The notes under the pieces are model-generated. The model saw nothing but the letters and a program-made list of their open reading frames with translations. It searched no databases and was not told the origin of the DNA. This document shows positions 42,112-49,974 of a stretch of 64,000 bases of DNA, in pieces (position 1 is the first letter of the stretch; each line of letters begins with the position of its first letter). A program made the translations under genes and the position numbers. This stretch comes from CAVVIG01 sp050249955 (GTDB taxonomy: Bacteria; Acidobacteriota; Vicinamibacteria; Vicinamibacterales; CAVVIG01): NCBI GenBank assembly GCA_050249955.1, contig JBFWPN010000010.1, positions 164,531-228,530 of the forward strand, read 5' to 3'.

Positions 42112-43589
42112 GCCTGCTCGACCTGGTGAAGGGTGCCACCTTCGACGACTTTCTCTTCACGCCGCAGCTGGGCGTAGTGCCGAGCCGCGACCCGGCGGCC
42201 ATCGACCTGAGTGCGCGGTTCACCGAGCACCTGACGCTGCAGCGCCCGATCGTCTCCGCGAACATGGATACGATCACGCGGTCGGCCATGGCGGTCGTCC
42301 TTGCCGAGGAAGGCGGCATCGGCATCGTCGACCGTGGCTTCCGGGCGGGAGACATTGCGCCACAGGTGACCGAGGTGCTGGCCGTGAAGCGCACGCAGCA
42401 CGGCGTCATCCTCGACCCGCACGCTATCGGCGAAGACGCCCGTGTGTCCGACGCGCGTCGCGTGATGCGGCAGACCGGCGTCGGGACGCTGGCCGTGGTG
42501 GACGAGGCGCAGCGGCTGAAGGGCCTGCTCACCGAGCGCGACGTGCGATTCGTCCCCGCAGACGATCGTGTGTCGACGCGCATGACGCCCAGGCCGCAGC
42601 TCATCGTGCACACCGGGCTGACCTCGCTGGCGAATGCCGAGGCGCTGATGGCGGCACACAAGATCAAGAAGCTGCCGCTCATCAACGAGGACGGCACGGT
42701 GCTGGGACTGGTCACGGCCAAGGACCTGCTGAAGCACCAGCGGCATCCGTTCGCCACGCGCGACGAGCGTGGGCGCCTGCGGGTTGGGGCGGCCGTGGGG
42801 GCCACGGGCGACTATCTCGAACGGGCCGCAGAGGTGCTGAAGGCCGGGGCCGACCTGCTGGTGATCGACATCGCGCACGGGCACTCGCTCGTGATGGAAC
42901 AGGCGATCGCGCAGATTCGTGCGCGCTTCGGCGCGGTGGAACTGGTGGCCGGCAACGTGGCCACGGCCGAGGGGGCGCGGTTCCTGGCGGATCGCGGCGT
43001 GAACGCGATCAAGGTGGGCATTGGGCCTGGAGGCGGCTGCACCACCCGACTCACCACGAACTTCGGCGTGCCGCAGGTGGAGGCGCTCGTCCAGGTGAAG
43101 CTGGCCGTGGGCGACACTGTGCCGGTCATCGCGGACGGCGGCATCCGGCGGCACGGCGGCATTGCCGAGGCGCTGCTGTTCGGCGGCGACACCGTGATGC
43201 TCGGCAGCGCGTTTGCCGGCACCCGCGAGACCCCGGGCGACATCGTGATGAAGCCGGTGCTGATGCCCGACTCGCAGAAGGTGGTGCAGGTGCCGTTCAA
43301 GGTGTTTCGCGGCATGGCGTCACTGGCGGCGGTGAAGGATCGCCTCGACCTGGAGGAGGCCGACGCGCACGAAGTGGAAGCGCTCGGGGCCGAGGGGCTG
43401 GAGGTGAGCGTGCCTGCCCGTGGCTCGGTGCGGACGGTGGTCCACGACATGCTGAAGCACCTGTGCTCGTCGATCAGCTACGGCGGCGCGTCGAGCCTCC
43501 GGGAACTGCGCGAACAGTTCTGGGCACAGCCGGAGCGATACCTCGTCCGGCTGTCCACGGCGTCACGCCACGAATCCTTCACCAGGTGA
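42108..43589 (+). CDS. guaB: IMP dehydrogenase (with an unusual active-site loop)
   Basis: 493 residues with the expected order: N-terminal barrel (FDDFLFTP, PIVSANMDTIT), two CBS domains (MRQTGVGTLAVVDE, AAHKIKKLPLINEDG), barrel continuation VEALVQVKLAVGD, ADGGIRRHGGI, FRGMASLAAV. It oxidises IMP to XMP in guanine nucleotide synthesis, in the cytoplasm. The catalytic cysteine is C311, but the loop reads GIGPGGGCTTR where the usual text is GIGPGSICTTR. The SI-to-GG change suggests a divergent member or a related GMP reductase-like enzyme. It retains a C-terminal flap-type region. Overlaps DinB by 4 nt. Confidence 0.9.
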   Translation: MSLLDLVKGATFDDFLFTPQLGVVPSRDPAAIDLSARFTEHLTLQRPIVSANMDTITRSAMAVVLAEEGGIGIVDRGFRAGDIAPQVTEVLAVKRTQHGVILDPHAIGEDARVSDARRVMRQTGVGTLAVVDEAQRLKGLLTERDVRFVPADDRVSTRMTPRPQLIVHTGLTSLANAEALMAAHKIKKLPLINEDGTVLGLVTAKDLLKHQRHPFATRDERGRLRVGAAVGATGDYLERAAEVLKAGADLLVIDIAHGHSLVMEQAIAQIRARFGAVELVAGNVATAEGARFLADRGVNAIKVGIGPGGGCTTRLTTNFGVPQVEALVQVKLAVGDTVPVIADGGIRRHGGIAEALLFGGDTVMLGSAFAGTRETPGDIVMKPVLMPDSQKVVQVPFKVFRGMASLAAVKDRLDLEEADAHEVEALGAEGLEVSVPARGSVRTVVHDMLKHLCSSISYGGASSLRELREQFWAQPERYLVRLSTASRHESFTR

Positions 43590-43622
43590 GCCGGCTCCTC
43601 GAGCAGTGAGGCGGCTCCGGGA

Positions 43623-44192
43623 TCACACGCGAGGCACGGTGGTCGACTGAATGAGGCGCCCGATCCCGTTGGTGAGCGCCAGCGTCTTCTGCGTCAGGTC
43701 GGTGAGCAGTTCCGACTGGACCGGTGTGGGAGCGGTCCGCATCAACTGCGCGATCGCGAGCTTCACGTCGTCGCTGAGCCGGTGGAGTTCGGTGGCCACG
43801 ATGCGGTGCGAGGCGTGATCCTGCTCGGCGGAGAGCGCCTCGGAGCGCACCCGCTGAAGCACCTCCCGCATGCGCTCGGCGCCCGCATCGAGCTGGAACA
43901 CGAGGTAGTGTCGTCCGTCCGCTGCGAGTGCACTGACGGTGTAGTGATACTCGCGGCCGTGCCCGTCCACTTCAGCCACCGGTCCCCAGTCGGCGCGTCC
44001 GGGCGTACCACGCTGCCAGAAGGCGGTGGCTTCCTCGAGGATGTGGCCCAGGAAGGGGAATGTCTCGCCAGCGGTGACGGCGGCGAACCAGTCGGGTGAC
44101 GGCCCCAGGGGCGCGAAGTCCCCGTCGCCGGTGCGCTCGAAGGCCACCAGGCCCAGGGCGGCGGTGACAGCGGCAAGTGCCTGTGTGTCCAT
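43623..44192 (-). CDS. PAS-like small protein of the Ras-like GTPase operon
   Basis: 189 residues. Residues ~10-105 look like a PAS-type sensory fold (FPFLGHILEEATAFW, REYHYTVSALAADGRHYLVFQLD). The remainder is helical with heptad-like spacing (MREVLQRVRSEAL, VATELHRLSDDVKLAIAQLM). No signal peptide or membrane helix. It follows the GTPase gene by 6 nt and ends the operon, convergent with guaB. A cytoplasmic regulator or effector of the GTPase is plausible but not shown. I do not recognise an exact family. Confidence 0.7.
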   Translation of the reverse strand: MDTQALAAVTAALGLVAFERTGDGDFAPLGPSPDWFAAVTAGETFPFLGHILEEATAFWQRGTPGRADWGPVAEVDGHGREYHYTVSALAADGRHYLVFQLDAGAERMREVLQRVRSEALSAEQDHASHRIVATELHRLSDDVKLAIAQLMRTAPTPVQSELLTDLTQKTLALTNGIGRLIQSTTVPRV

Positions 44193-44198
44193 CGTCGC

Positions 44199-44693
44199 TC
44201 AGCCTTCCAGCATGGCTCGCGCGAGCCCGATGAATGCCTGGTCCACGTCGTCGCCGGTCTTCGCGCTGGTCTTGACGACGCGCCACCCCTTCTCGCGGAG
44301 GATCTCGAGGAGGTCCTCGCGCATCTCCCACTGGTTCGCGAGGTCGGCCTTGTTGACGAGCAACGTGAAGGGGGCGCCGGGTACCACCTCCTGCGCCGCA
44401 TCGTGCAGGGCCAGGGCCGTGTCGAGCGTGGCACGGCGGGTCCCGTCGGCAACGAGGAAGTAGCCCGACGCCCCGCGCAGGTAGGACATGCGGACCTTCT
44501 GGAAGTCGTCCTGGCCGTAGATGTCCCAGATCACGAGGTCGACGTCGGTGCCCTTCACGTGGACGCTCTTCTTCTCGATCTTCACGCCGACCGTGGTGAG
44601 GTACTTGTCGGAGAACAGGCTGTGGACGTAGCGGGAGACGAGGCTCGTCTTGCCCACGCCGAATCCACCCAGCAGGCAGATCTTCTTCTGCAT
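44199..44693 (-). CDS. Ras/Rab-like small GTPase (Rup-type)
   Basis: 164 residues with a complete Ras-type G domain: P-loop GGFGVGKTS (9-17), switch I threonines before VGVKIEKK, DIYGQ (57-61), NKAD (114-117), SAK (143-145). The glutamine after DxxG is retained, the residue that supports GTP hydrolysis in Ras and Rab. No C-terminal prenylation cysteine, so it is not lipid-anchored in the eukaryotic way. Bacterial Ras-like GTPases of unknown function (the Rup families) fit. The ATG at 44693 overlaps the OmpA-like gene stop by 1 nt, implying a functional partnership with the membrane protein. Confidence 0.9.
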   Translation of the reverse strand: MQKKICLLGGFGVGKTSLVSRYVHSLFSDKYLTTVGVKIEKKSVHVKGTDVDLVIWDIYGQDDFQKVRMSYLRGASGYFLVADGTRRATLDTALALHDAAQEVVPGAPFTLLVNKADLANQWEMREDLLEILREKGWRVVKTSAKTGDDVDQAFIGLARAMLEG

Positions 44694-46486
44694 CAGCGTC
44701 CGCTCTCCTGGCGGGGACCCGCGATTGCCACTCGCAGCGACACGCGGCGGTTCCTGACCTTGTCTGCCTCCGCCGTGCCGGTGGTGGCCGGCGACGTGCT
44801 GCCCACCCCGACCGCGCGCAGCTCGACGCCGTCCTGGGGGAGCGCGGCGAGCAGGGCGCGGACCGCCTCGGCACGTGCCGCGCTCAGCGGTGCGTTGGAC
44901 TCGTCGGACCCGTCACTGTCGGTGTGCCCGACGATGTCGACGCGTGCCTGCCCGCCGCTCACCCGGAGAGCCTCGGACAGCTGGGTGAGCAGCGACGCGG
45001 CCGTGGTGACCTGCGCCATCCGATCGGCAGCCAGGTCGGCGCTGCCGCGCGGAAACAGGAACGAGAGCGCCTCGAGCTTCCAGGCGATCTGGTCGGCGGC
45101 GGACGCGCCCGCGTAGCGGAAGCGCGTGACGCCGGTGAGCGTCGGCGCCAGGCGCTCGGCATCGATGAGCCAGCGTTCCGGGGCTGGCCCGCGCGCCTCG
45201 AGGACGCCGTTGTTGAACGAGAGCGCGACGCCAGCCGGGGGGCGGAGCAGGGCGGCCGCCCTGGCGGTCACGAACGGCGGCTTCTGCGCCTCGTACGGCT
45301 CCCACCGGCCCTCGACGCTGCCGGGCGGGAGGCCCGCGGGTGCCACGAGTGTGGCCGGATCGATGGCCAGCGGATCGCGCATGCCGCCGACCTGGTAACG
45401 CCCGTTGCGCCGCCCGGTCGACACGATCACGATGCCCGGCTGCGAGGAGAGTCGATCGAGGTAGGCCTGCCAGCGCTGCCGCTCGCGATAGATGGTGAAT
45501 GCCCAGGCACCGACCGCCGCGACGAGCAGGGCGGCGACCGTGGCCCACTTCCAGTAGGACACCCGTCGGCCCTCGTCGCGGAGGCGGGTGACGAGCAGCG
45601 GCTCGAGGGCGGGACGGGCACGTTCGAACGGGGCACCGTCGCCCGCGTAGGCCTTGAGCTCGGGGCCGAGCATGAGGTGCACGGACTCCAGCGCGCGCGT
45701 GAAACCCGGTCGCAGGTCCGGGGGCGCCGCGCCACGGACAACGCCGGCCAGCACGGCGTACGGCCCCTGCTCGACGATGACCGAGAGGTCGCCGACGCGG
45801 AAGGCATCGAGGTGATCGGTCGCCCCGACCTGGAACGAGTCCTTCACGAAGTCGCGGATGGCGGTGAGCATGGCCGACACCTGGTCGGCGTCCTGGTCCG
45901 TGCCGCCGGGCATCGACAGGTGCTGCAGGAGCAGGCCGCTCTCGGCGTGGATCAGGAAGACCTGCTCGACGCGGTAGCGGAGGGTGTTCAACAGGACGAC
46001 TTCGGCGAACGAGCGACCGGTCCGCCAGGCGGTCCAGCGCCAGGTAAGGGCGCGCCAGGACAGGCTCTGTTCCACCGTCCGGTTGAAGGAGTCCATCATC
46101 GACGCGAGCATGTGCTCGATCGCCTTCCTGATGGCGGGGCCCATGACCGGGAAGAGGGCGTCGGCGAGCGGGCGCGGATCGCGGTGCACCGAGGAGGTGA
46201 TGGCCTCTTCCACCATCGGGGCGAGCGCACGCGAGAGCTGGGGATCGTGGCCGCGCAAGGCGAAGGCCTCGGGCAGCACCCGGCTCACCTCGCGTGTCTG
46301 GACGGCGGGGTCGAGGACGTGCGACTGGAGCGCGCGGAGTTCCCGCTGCTCAGGGCCAACGAGAATGGATCGGATTTCGGCGAGCTCCGCCTCAGGCGAC
46401 GGCGCTGGGCCGGGTTCCGGCGGCTGCTCCTCGGAGGCCGGGCCGGGAGCGGGTACCGTGTCCCGCCCGACGGCCGTTTCAGCCAT
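44693..46486 (-). CDS. Transmembrane OmpA-family protein linked to the GTPase
   Basis: 597 residues. Residues 1-45 are Pro/Glu-rich. Residues ~60-300 are cytoplasmic by topology and include a stretch near 175-275 (VEQVFLIHAESGLLLQHL, ILAVLAGVV-type strands) that reads like a roadblock/LC7 fold, the usual partner of bacterial small GTPases. One membrane helix lies at about 313-334. Then a periplasmic part with a BON-like segment and a C-terminal OmpA/MotB domain: LSFLFPRGSADL, DIVGHTDSDG, NAPLSAARAEAVRALL, NRRVSL. The D and R that bind peptidoglycan diaminopimelate are both present. The protein would connect cytoplasmic GTPase with the cell wall. Overlaps the upstream coiled-coil gene by 8 nt. 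Confidence 0.83.
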   Translation of the reverse strand: MAETAVGRDTVPAPGPASEEQPPEPGPAPSPEAELAEIRSILVGPEQRELRALQSHVLDPAVQTREVSRVLPEAFALRGHDPQLSRALAPMVEEAITSSVHRDPRPLADALFPVMGPAIRKAIEHMLASMMDSFNRTVEQSLSWRALTWRWTAWRTGRSFAEVVLLNTLRYRVEQVFLIHAESGLLLQHLSMPGGTDQDADQVSAMLTAIRDFVKDSFQVGATDHLDAFRVGDLSVIVEQGPYAVLAGVVRGAAPPDLRPGFTRALESVHLMLGPELKAYAGDGAPFERARPALEPLLVTRLRDEGRRVSYWKWATVAALLVAAVGAWAFTIYRERQRWQAYLDRLSSQPGIVIVSTGRRNGRYQVGGMRDPLAIDPATLVAPAGLPPGSVEGRWEPYEAQKPPFVTARAAALLRPPAGVALSFNNGVLEARGPAPERWLIDAERLAPTLTGVTRFRYAGASAADQIAWKLEALSFLFPRGSADLAADRMAQVTTAASLLTQLSEALRVSGGQARVDIVGHTDSDGSDESNAPLSAARAEAVRALLAALPQDGVELRAVGVGSTSPATTGTAEADKVRNRRVSLRVAIAGPRQESGR

Positions 46487-47063
46487 GGCCGACCTGGTCG
46501 GTACCCGGCAGCCGGAACTCGTCGTTCAGGCGCATGGCCACCTCGGTCAGCAGCGCGGCGATCGTGGCCCGGTCGGCCTTGTCGGTCCGCAGTTCCTGGG
46601 CCGTGCGCGAGAGGGTGGCCAGGATTTCCTCCACCTTCTGCTGGAGGTCGTCGCTCAGGCGCTGGTGCTGCTCGAGCATCTGCTGGCGCAGCTCGCGCTG
46701 GCCCCGGGAGTGCTGCTCGTCGATCGCGGTCGTCTTCCGCTCGAGTGTGCGGGCCGTCTCCTTCAGCTCGATGGAGAGGCTGCCGTGGGCATCGGTGCGG
46801 TCGTTGCGTTCGGCCTTGATCTGGCCTTCGAGCGACTCCGCTTCCGCGCGGACGTAGGCCTCGAGGGCATCGAGCCGCTTCCGCATGTCGTCCTTCAGGC
46901 TGGCGGTCTCCTTGATCAGCCGCTCCTCGAGCCGGGCGAAACGCCGCTCGACATCGCGCATCTGGTTGCCGAACAGGATGTCGCGGACCTTGTCGAGGCT
47001 GGCCGGTGTCTGGCCGGACGCGTCGGTGTCGGCGGGGGCAGAAGGCAGAGTGGTGTCGCTCAT
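46479..47063 (-). CDS. Coiled-coil protein, first gene of the GTPase operon
   Basis: 194 residues. The N-terminal 30 residues are disordered; a short motif DILFGNQMRDVERRFARLEERL begins a long charged coiled coil to about residue 170. The tail contains LTEVAMRLNDEF. No signal peptide. I took the ATG at 47063 because a promoter with consensus -35 lies directly upstream. The DILFGNQMRDVERRF segment resembles the start of other bacterial GTPase-associated coiled-coil proteins, where it may be a docking element. Function unknown. Confidence 0.75.
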   Translation of the reverse strand: MSDTTLPSAPADTDASGQTPASLDKVRDILFGNQMRDVERRFARLEERLIKETASLKDDMRKRLDALEAYVRAEAESLEGQIKAERNDRTDAHGSLSIELKETARTLERKTTAIDEQHSRGQRELRQQMLEQHQRLSDDLQQKVEEILATLSRTAQELRTDKADRATIAALLTEVAMRLNDEFRLPGTDQVGHG

Positions 47064-47085
47064 GTGGAGAGGTTCCTCGGCCCCA

Positions 47086-47113
47086 ATTATGGGCTGGGCC
47101 GTTCGCCTGTCAA
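47086..47113 (-). promoter_or_regulatory. Sigma70-type promoter of the coiled-coil/OmpA-like/GTPase/PAS operon
   Basis: Minus strand: TTGACA (47113-47108), a 16-nt spacer, CATAAT (47091-47086). The -35 is perfect and the -10 matches at 5 of 6. The start of transcription is expected near 47079, 16 nt before the ATG at 47063. Confidence 0.6.
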
Positions 47114-47135
47114 CACGCCTGGCGGCAGGGCTGGC

Positions 47136-47163
47136 GGGCCTGCGGGCGGACAGCCCGCAGCCC
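47136..47163. repeat. GC-rich hairpin between mmsA and the GTPase operon promoter
   Basis: CTGCGGGC (47140-47147) and GCCCGCAG (47153-47160) form a perfect 8-bp stem with a GGACA loop, extendable past one bulge. It follows the mmsA stop but has no T-tract, so it is not a textbook terminator; it may still end or protect the mmsA message. Confidence 0.35.
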
Positions 47164-47189
47164 GGCCGCCCAAGGAACACGCCCTCAGC

Positions 47190-48695
47190 TCACTTGCCCC
47201 CGAGCACCGGCATGTGGAAGCTTCCCGCAGCCGGGTCCTCGGTCCAGCGGCGCGTGACCGCCTTCGTCCTGGTGTAGAACTTCACGCCCTCGGTGCCGTG
47301 CACGTGCAGGTCGCCGAACAGCGACGCCTTCCAGCCCCCGAACGAGTAGAACGCCATCGGCACGGGGATCGGCACATTCACGCCGATCATGCCGACCTCG
47401 ACCTCGTTCTCGAAGATCCGGGCCGCCGCGCCAGACCGCGTGAAGATCGCCGTGCCGTTGCCGTACGGATTCCGGTTGATGATGCCGATCGCCTCCTCGA
47501 GTGAGGCGGCGCGGACGACGACGAGCACCGGGCCGAAGATCTCGTCAGTGTAGATGCTCATGTCGGTGGTCACGCGGTCGAAGAGGGTGGGGCCCACGAA
47601 GAACCCCTTCTCGTGCCCGGGCACCACCAGGGGGCGGCCGTCGACCACGAGCCGGGCGCCCGCGGCCTCGCCTGCATCGATGTAGCCCACGATCCGGGCC
47701 CGGTGTTCGGCGGTGACGACGGGGCCCATGTCCGACCCCGGCTCGAGGCTGGGGGCCACCTTCAGCTTCGCGATGCGGGTCTCGAGCTCCGCGATGAGGC
47801 GGTCACCCGCGTCGCCGACGGCGACGACGGCGGAGATGGCCATGCAGCGCTCGCCGGCCGATCCGTAGGCGGCGCCCATGATGGCGTCGGCCGTGAAGGG
47901 GATGTCGGCGTCGGGCATGACCACGGCGTGGTTCTTGGCCCCGCCGAGCGCCTGGACACGCTTGCCGGCGGCTGCGGCCGTGGCGTAGATGTACTTCGCG
48001 ATGGGGGTCGACCCGACGAACGAGACGGCGTCGATGCCCGGGTGCGCCAGGATGGCGTCGACCGCCACCTTGTCGCCGTGCACGACGTTCAGCACGCCGT
48101 CGGGCAGGCCGGCCTCCTTGAGCAGTTCGGCCATGAGGATCGAGGGCGACGGATCCTTCTCGGACGGCTTGAGGATGAAGGTGTTGCCGCAGGCGAGCGC
48201 CACCGGCAGCATCCAGAGCGGCACCATGGCCGGGAAGTTGAATGGCGTGATGCCGGCACAGACGCCGACCGGCTGCAGGATGGAATAGGCGTCGACGTCG
48301 CGTCCCACGGCGTCGGAGAACGATCCCTTCAGGAGGTGCGGCGCACCGGTCGCGAACTCGACGACTTCGATGCCCCGCTGCACCGACCCCATCGCGTCGA
48401 GGAACACCTTGCCGTGCTCCTCGCTGATCAGCGTGGCAATCGACTTCTGGTTCGACTCGAGCAGTTCCTTGAAGCGCGCCAGGATGCGTGCGCGGCGGAG
48501 CGGAGGCGTGGCCCGCCACCCGGGAAGCGCCCTGCGCGAACTCTGCACGGCGGCATCCACGTCCGCGGCATCCGCCAGGGGGACGCTGCGAATCTGCTCG
48601 CCGGTGGACGGGTTGGTGACGATGCCGAGGCGCGTGCTGTGCGCGTCCGCGCGCCGGCCGTCAATCCAGAAGGGAACGAGGGGCCATGAGCTCAT
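47190..48695 (-). CDS. mmsA: Methylmalonate-semialdehyde dehydrogenase (CoA-acylating)
   Basis: 501 residues from ATG 48695. The aldehyde dehydrogenase fold is complete: GITPFNFPAMVPLWM, ILKPSEKDPSP, FVGSTPIAKYIY, the catalytic cysteine in GSAGERCMAISA, IFGPVLVVVRA. The GERC context and the lack of the usual catalytic glutamate box are typical of the CoA-dependent MmsA/IolA branch. It converts methylmalonate semialdehyde or malonate semialdehyde to propionyl- or acetyl-CoA with NAD+, at the end of valine or inositol breakdown. No valine or inositol pathway partner is adjacent. GATAAC 9 nt before the ATG may be its -10. Confidence 0.93.
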   Translation of the reverse strand: MSSWPLVPFWIDGRRADAHSTRLGIVTNPSTGEQIRSVPLADAADVDAAVQSSRRALPGWRATPPLRRARILARFKELLESNQKSIATLISEEHGKVFLDAMGSVQRGIEVVEFATGAPHLLKGSFSDAVGRDVDAYSILQPVGVCAGITPFNFPAMVPLWMLPVALACGNTFILKPSEKDPSPSILMAELLKEAGLPDGVLNVVHGDKVAVDAILAHPGIDAVSFVGSTPIAKYIYATAAAAGKRVQALGGAKNHAVVMPDADIPFTADAIMGAAYGSAGERCMAISAVVAVGDAGDRLIAELETRIAKLKVAPSLEPGSDMGPVVTAEHRARIVGYIDAGEAAGARLVVDGRPLVVPGHEKGFFVGPTLFDRVTTDMSIYTDEIFGPVLVVVRAASLEEAIGIINRNPYGNGTAIFTRSGAAARIFENEVEVGMIGVNVPIPVPMAFYSFGGWKASLFGDLHVHGTEGVKFYTRTKAVTRRWTEDPAAGSFHMPVLGGK

Positions 48696-48722
48696 GGGAC
48701 AGACGTTATCACCCAGAACTTG

Positions 48723-48777
48723 GAAGTCAGAAGTCAGAACCCGCAAATCGGCCATCGGCAATCCGCAACCGGCAATC
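48723..48777. repeat. Short direct repeats between mmsA and the NHL gene
   Basis: GAAGTCA is repeated back to back at 48723-48729 and 48730-48736. CGGCAATC occurs twice (48756-48763, 48770-48777) with an imperfect third copy before them. The stretch is noticeably less GC-rich than its surroundings. It could be a remnant of an interspersed repeat family. Confidence 0.4.
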
Positions 48778-48817
48778 TGAATTCCGAAGGCTGACGGCTG
48801 TTGTAGAGTATCCGCCC

Positions 48818-49951
48818 ATGATGCGTCGAGTCCTGGCCGCCCGCTGGTTCCCTGCCGTGGCGGGCCTGTTCCTTGTCCTTGCGGGCGCCGAGCGCTACAT
48901 GACCCGTATGGCCGCCCAGCAGCCACCCTCCGCGCCGCGCTACCAGGTGGATCCGTTCTGGCCGACGCTGCCGCAGGGGCTGATTCTCGGGCAGGTGTCC
49001 GGTCTCACGGTCGATGCGCGCGACCACATCTGGATCATCCAGCGGCCCTGGTCGCTCGAGAGCGACGAGAAGGCGCAGAACCCCGAGGCCGAATGCTGCC
49101 GTGAGGCGCCGCCGGTGATGGAGTTCGACGCTGACGGCCACTACATCCAGGGCTGGGGCGGCAACGGGGCCGGCTACGAGTGGCCGAAGGACGAGCACGG
49201 CATCTTCGTCGATCACAAGAACAACGTCTGGCTGTCGTCGGCTGGCGGCCCACGGCTCCGTGAACGGACCGAGAACCACATTTTGAAGTTCACGCGCGAC
49301 GGGAAGTTCCTGCTGCAGGTGGGCAAGCGGGGCCAGAGCAAGGGAAGCCTCGACCGGGAGAACTTCAACAACGCCGCCGACATCTACGTGTACCCGAAGA
49401 CGAACGAGGTGTTCGTCGCCGATGGCTACGTGAACCGTCGGGTCGTCGTCCTCGACGCGGACACCGGGGCGTTCAAGCGCATGTGGGGTGCGTATGGAAA
49501 CGTGCCCGACGATGCCGCGCCCAACGGACCGGCCTACGAGGGGCCCGGTCCGCAGCAGTTCAACCTGGTGCACGGGGTTCGCGTCTCGGACGACGGGCTG
49601 GTGTACGTGGCGGAGCGGCGGAACAACCGCGTGCAGGTCTTCACGCTGGACGGCAAGTTCCAGCGTGAGATCTTCGTGGAGCGGAAGACGAAGCTGCTGG
49701 GGACGGCGTTCTCGATCGCGTTCTCGCCCGACCCGCAGCAGCAGTTCATGTACGTGGCGGATGCCGGCAACGGCAAGGTCCGCATCTACGACCGCAAGGG
49801 GTTGCAGGAGGTGGGGGCCTTCGGGCGGATCGGCCATTACGCCGGCCAGTTCGTGTTCCTCCACAACGTGGCCACCGACTCGAAGGGCAACGTCTACACG
49901 GCCGAGGTCGGGACCGGTCGTCGCGCCCAGAAGTTCGTGAGAATGCGGTAG
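48818..49951 (+). CDS. Exported NHL-repeat (beta-propeller) protein
   Basis: 377 residues from ATG 48818. An N-terminal hydrophobic segment (VAGLFLVLAGAERY) is a signal or anchor. Repeats of the NHL type follow: VSGLTVDARDHIWI, HGIFVDHKNNVWL, ADIYVYPKTNEVFVADGY, HGVRVSDDGLVYVAERRNNRVQVF, MYVADAGNGKVRIY, HNVATDSKGNVYTAEV. Together these form a six-bladed propeller like that of peptidyl-glycine lyase or other exported NHL proteins. No catalytic annotation can be supported. It precedes the dienelactone hydrolase gene by 23 nt. Confidence 0.82.
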   Translation: MMRRVLAARWFPAVAGLFLVLAGAERYMTRMAAQQPPSAPRYQVDPFWPTLPQGLILGQVSGLTVDARDHIWIIQRPWSLESDEKAQNPEAECCREAPPVMEFDADGHYIQGWGGNGAGYEWPKDEHGIFVDHKNNVWLSSAGGPRLRERTENHILKFTRDGKFLLQVGKRGQSKGSLDRENFNNAADIYVYPKTNEVFVADGYVNRRVVVLDADTGAFKRMWGAYGNVPDDAAPNGPAYEGPGPQQFNLVHGVRVSDDGLVYVAERRNNRVQVFTLDGKFQREIFVERKTKLLGTAFSIAFSPDPQQQFMYVADAGNGKVRIYDRKGLQEVGAFGRIGHYAGQFVFLHNVATDSKGNVYTAEVGTGRRAQKFVRMR

Positions 49952-49974
49952 ACTCGCCGCGCCCAGGAGGTTGC

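Noticed and set aside
47136..47163. The GC hairpin after mmsA as an intrinsic terminator
   Set aside because: No T-tract follows the stem on either strand.
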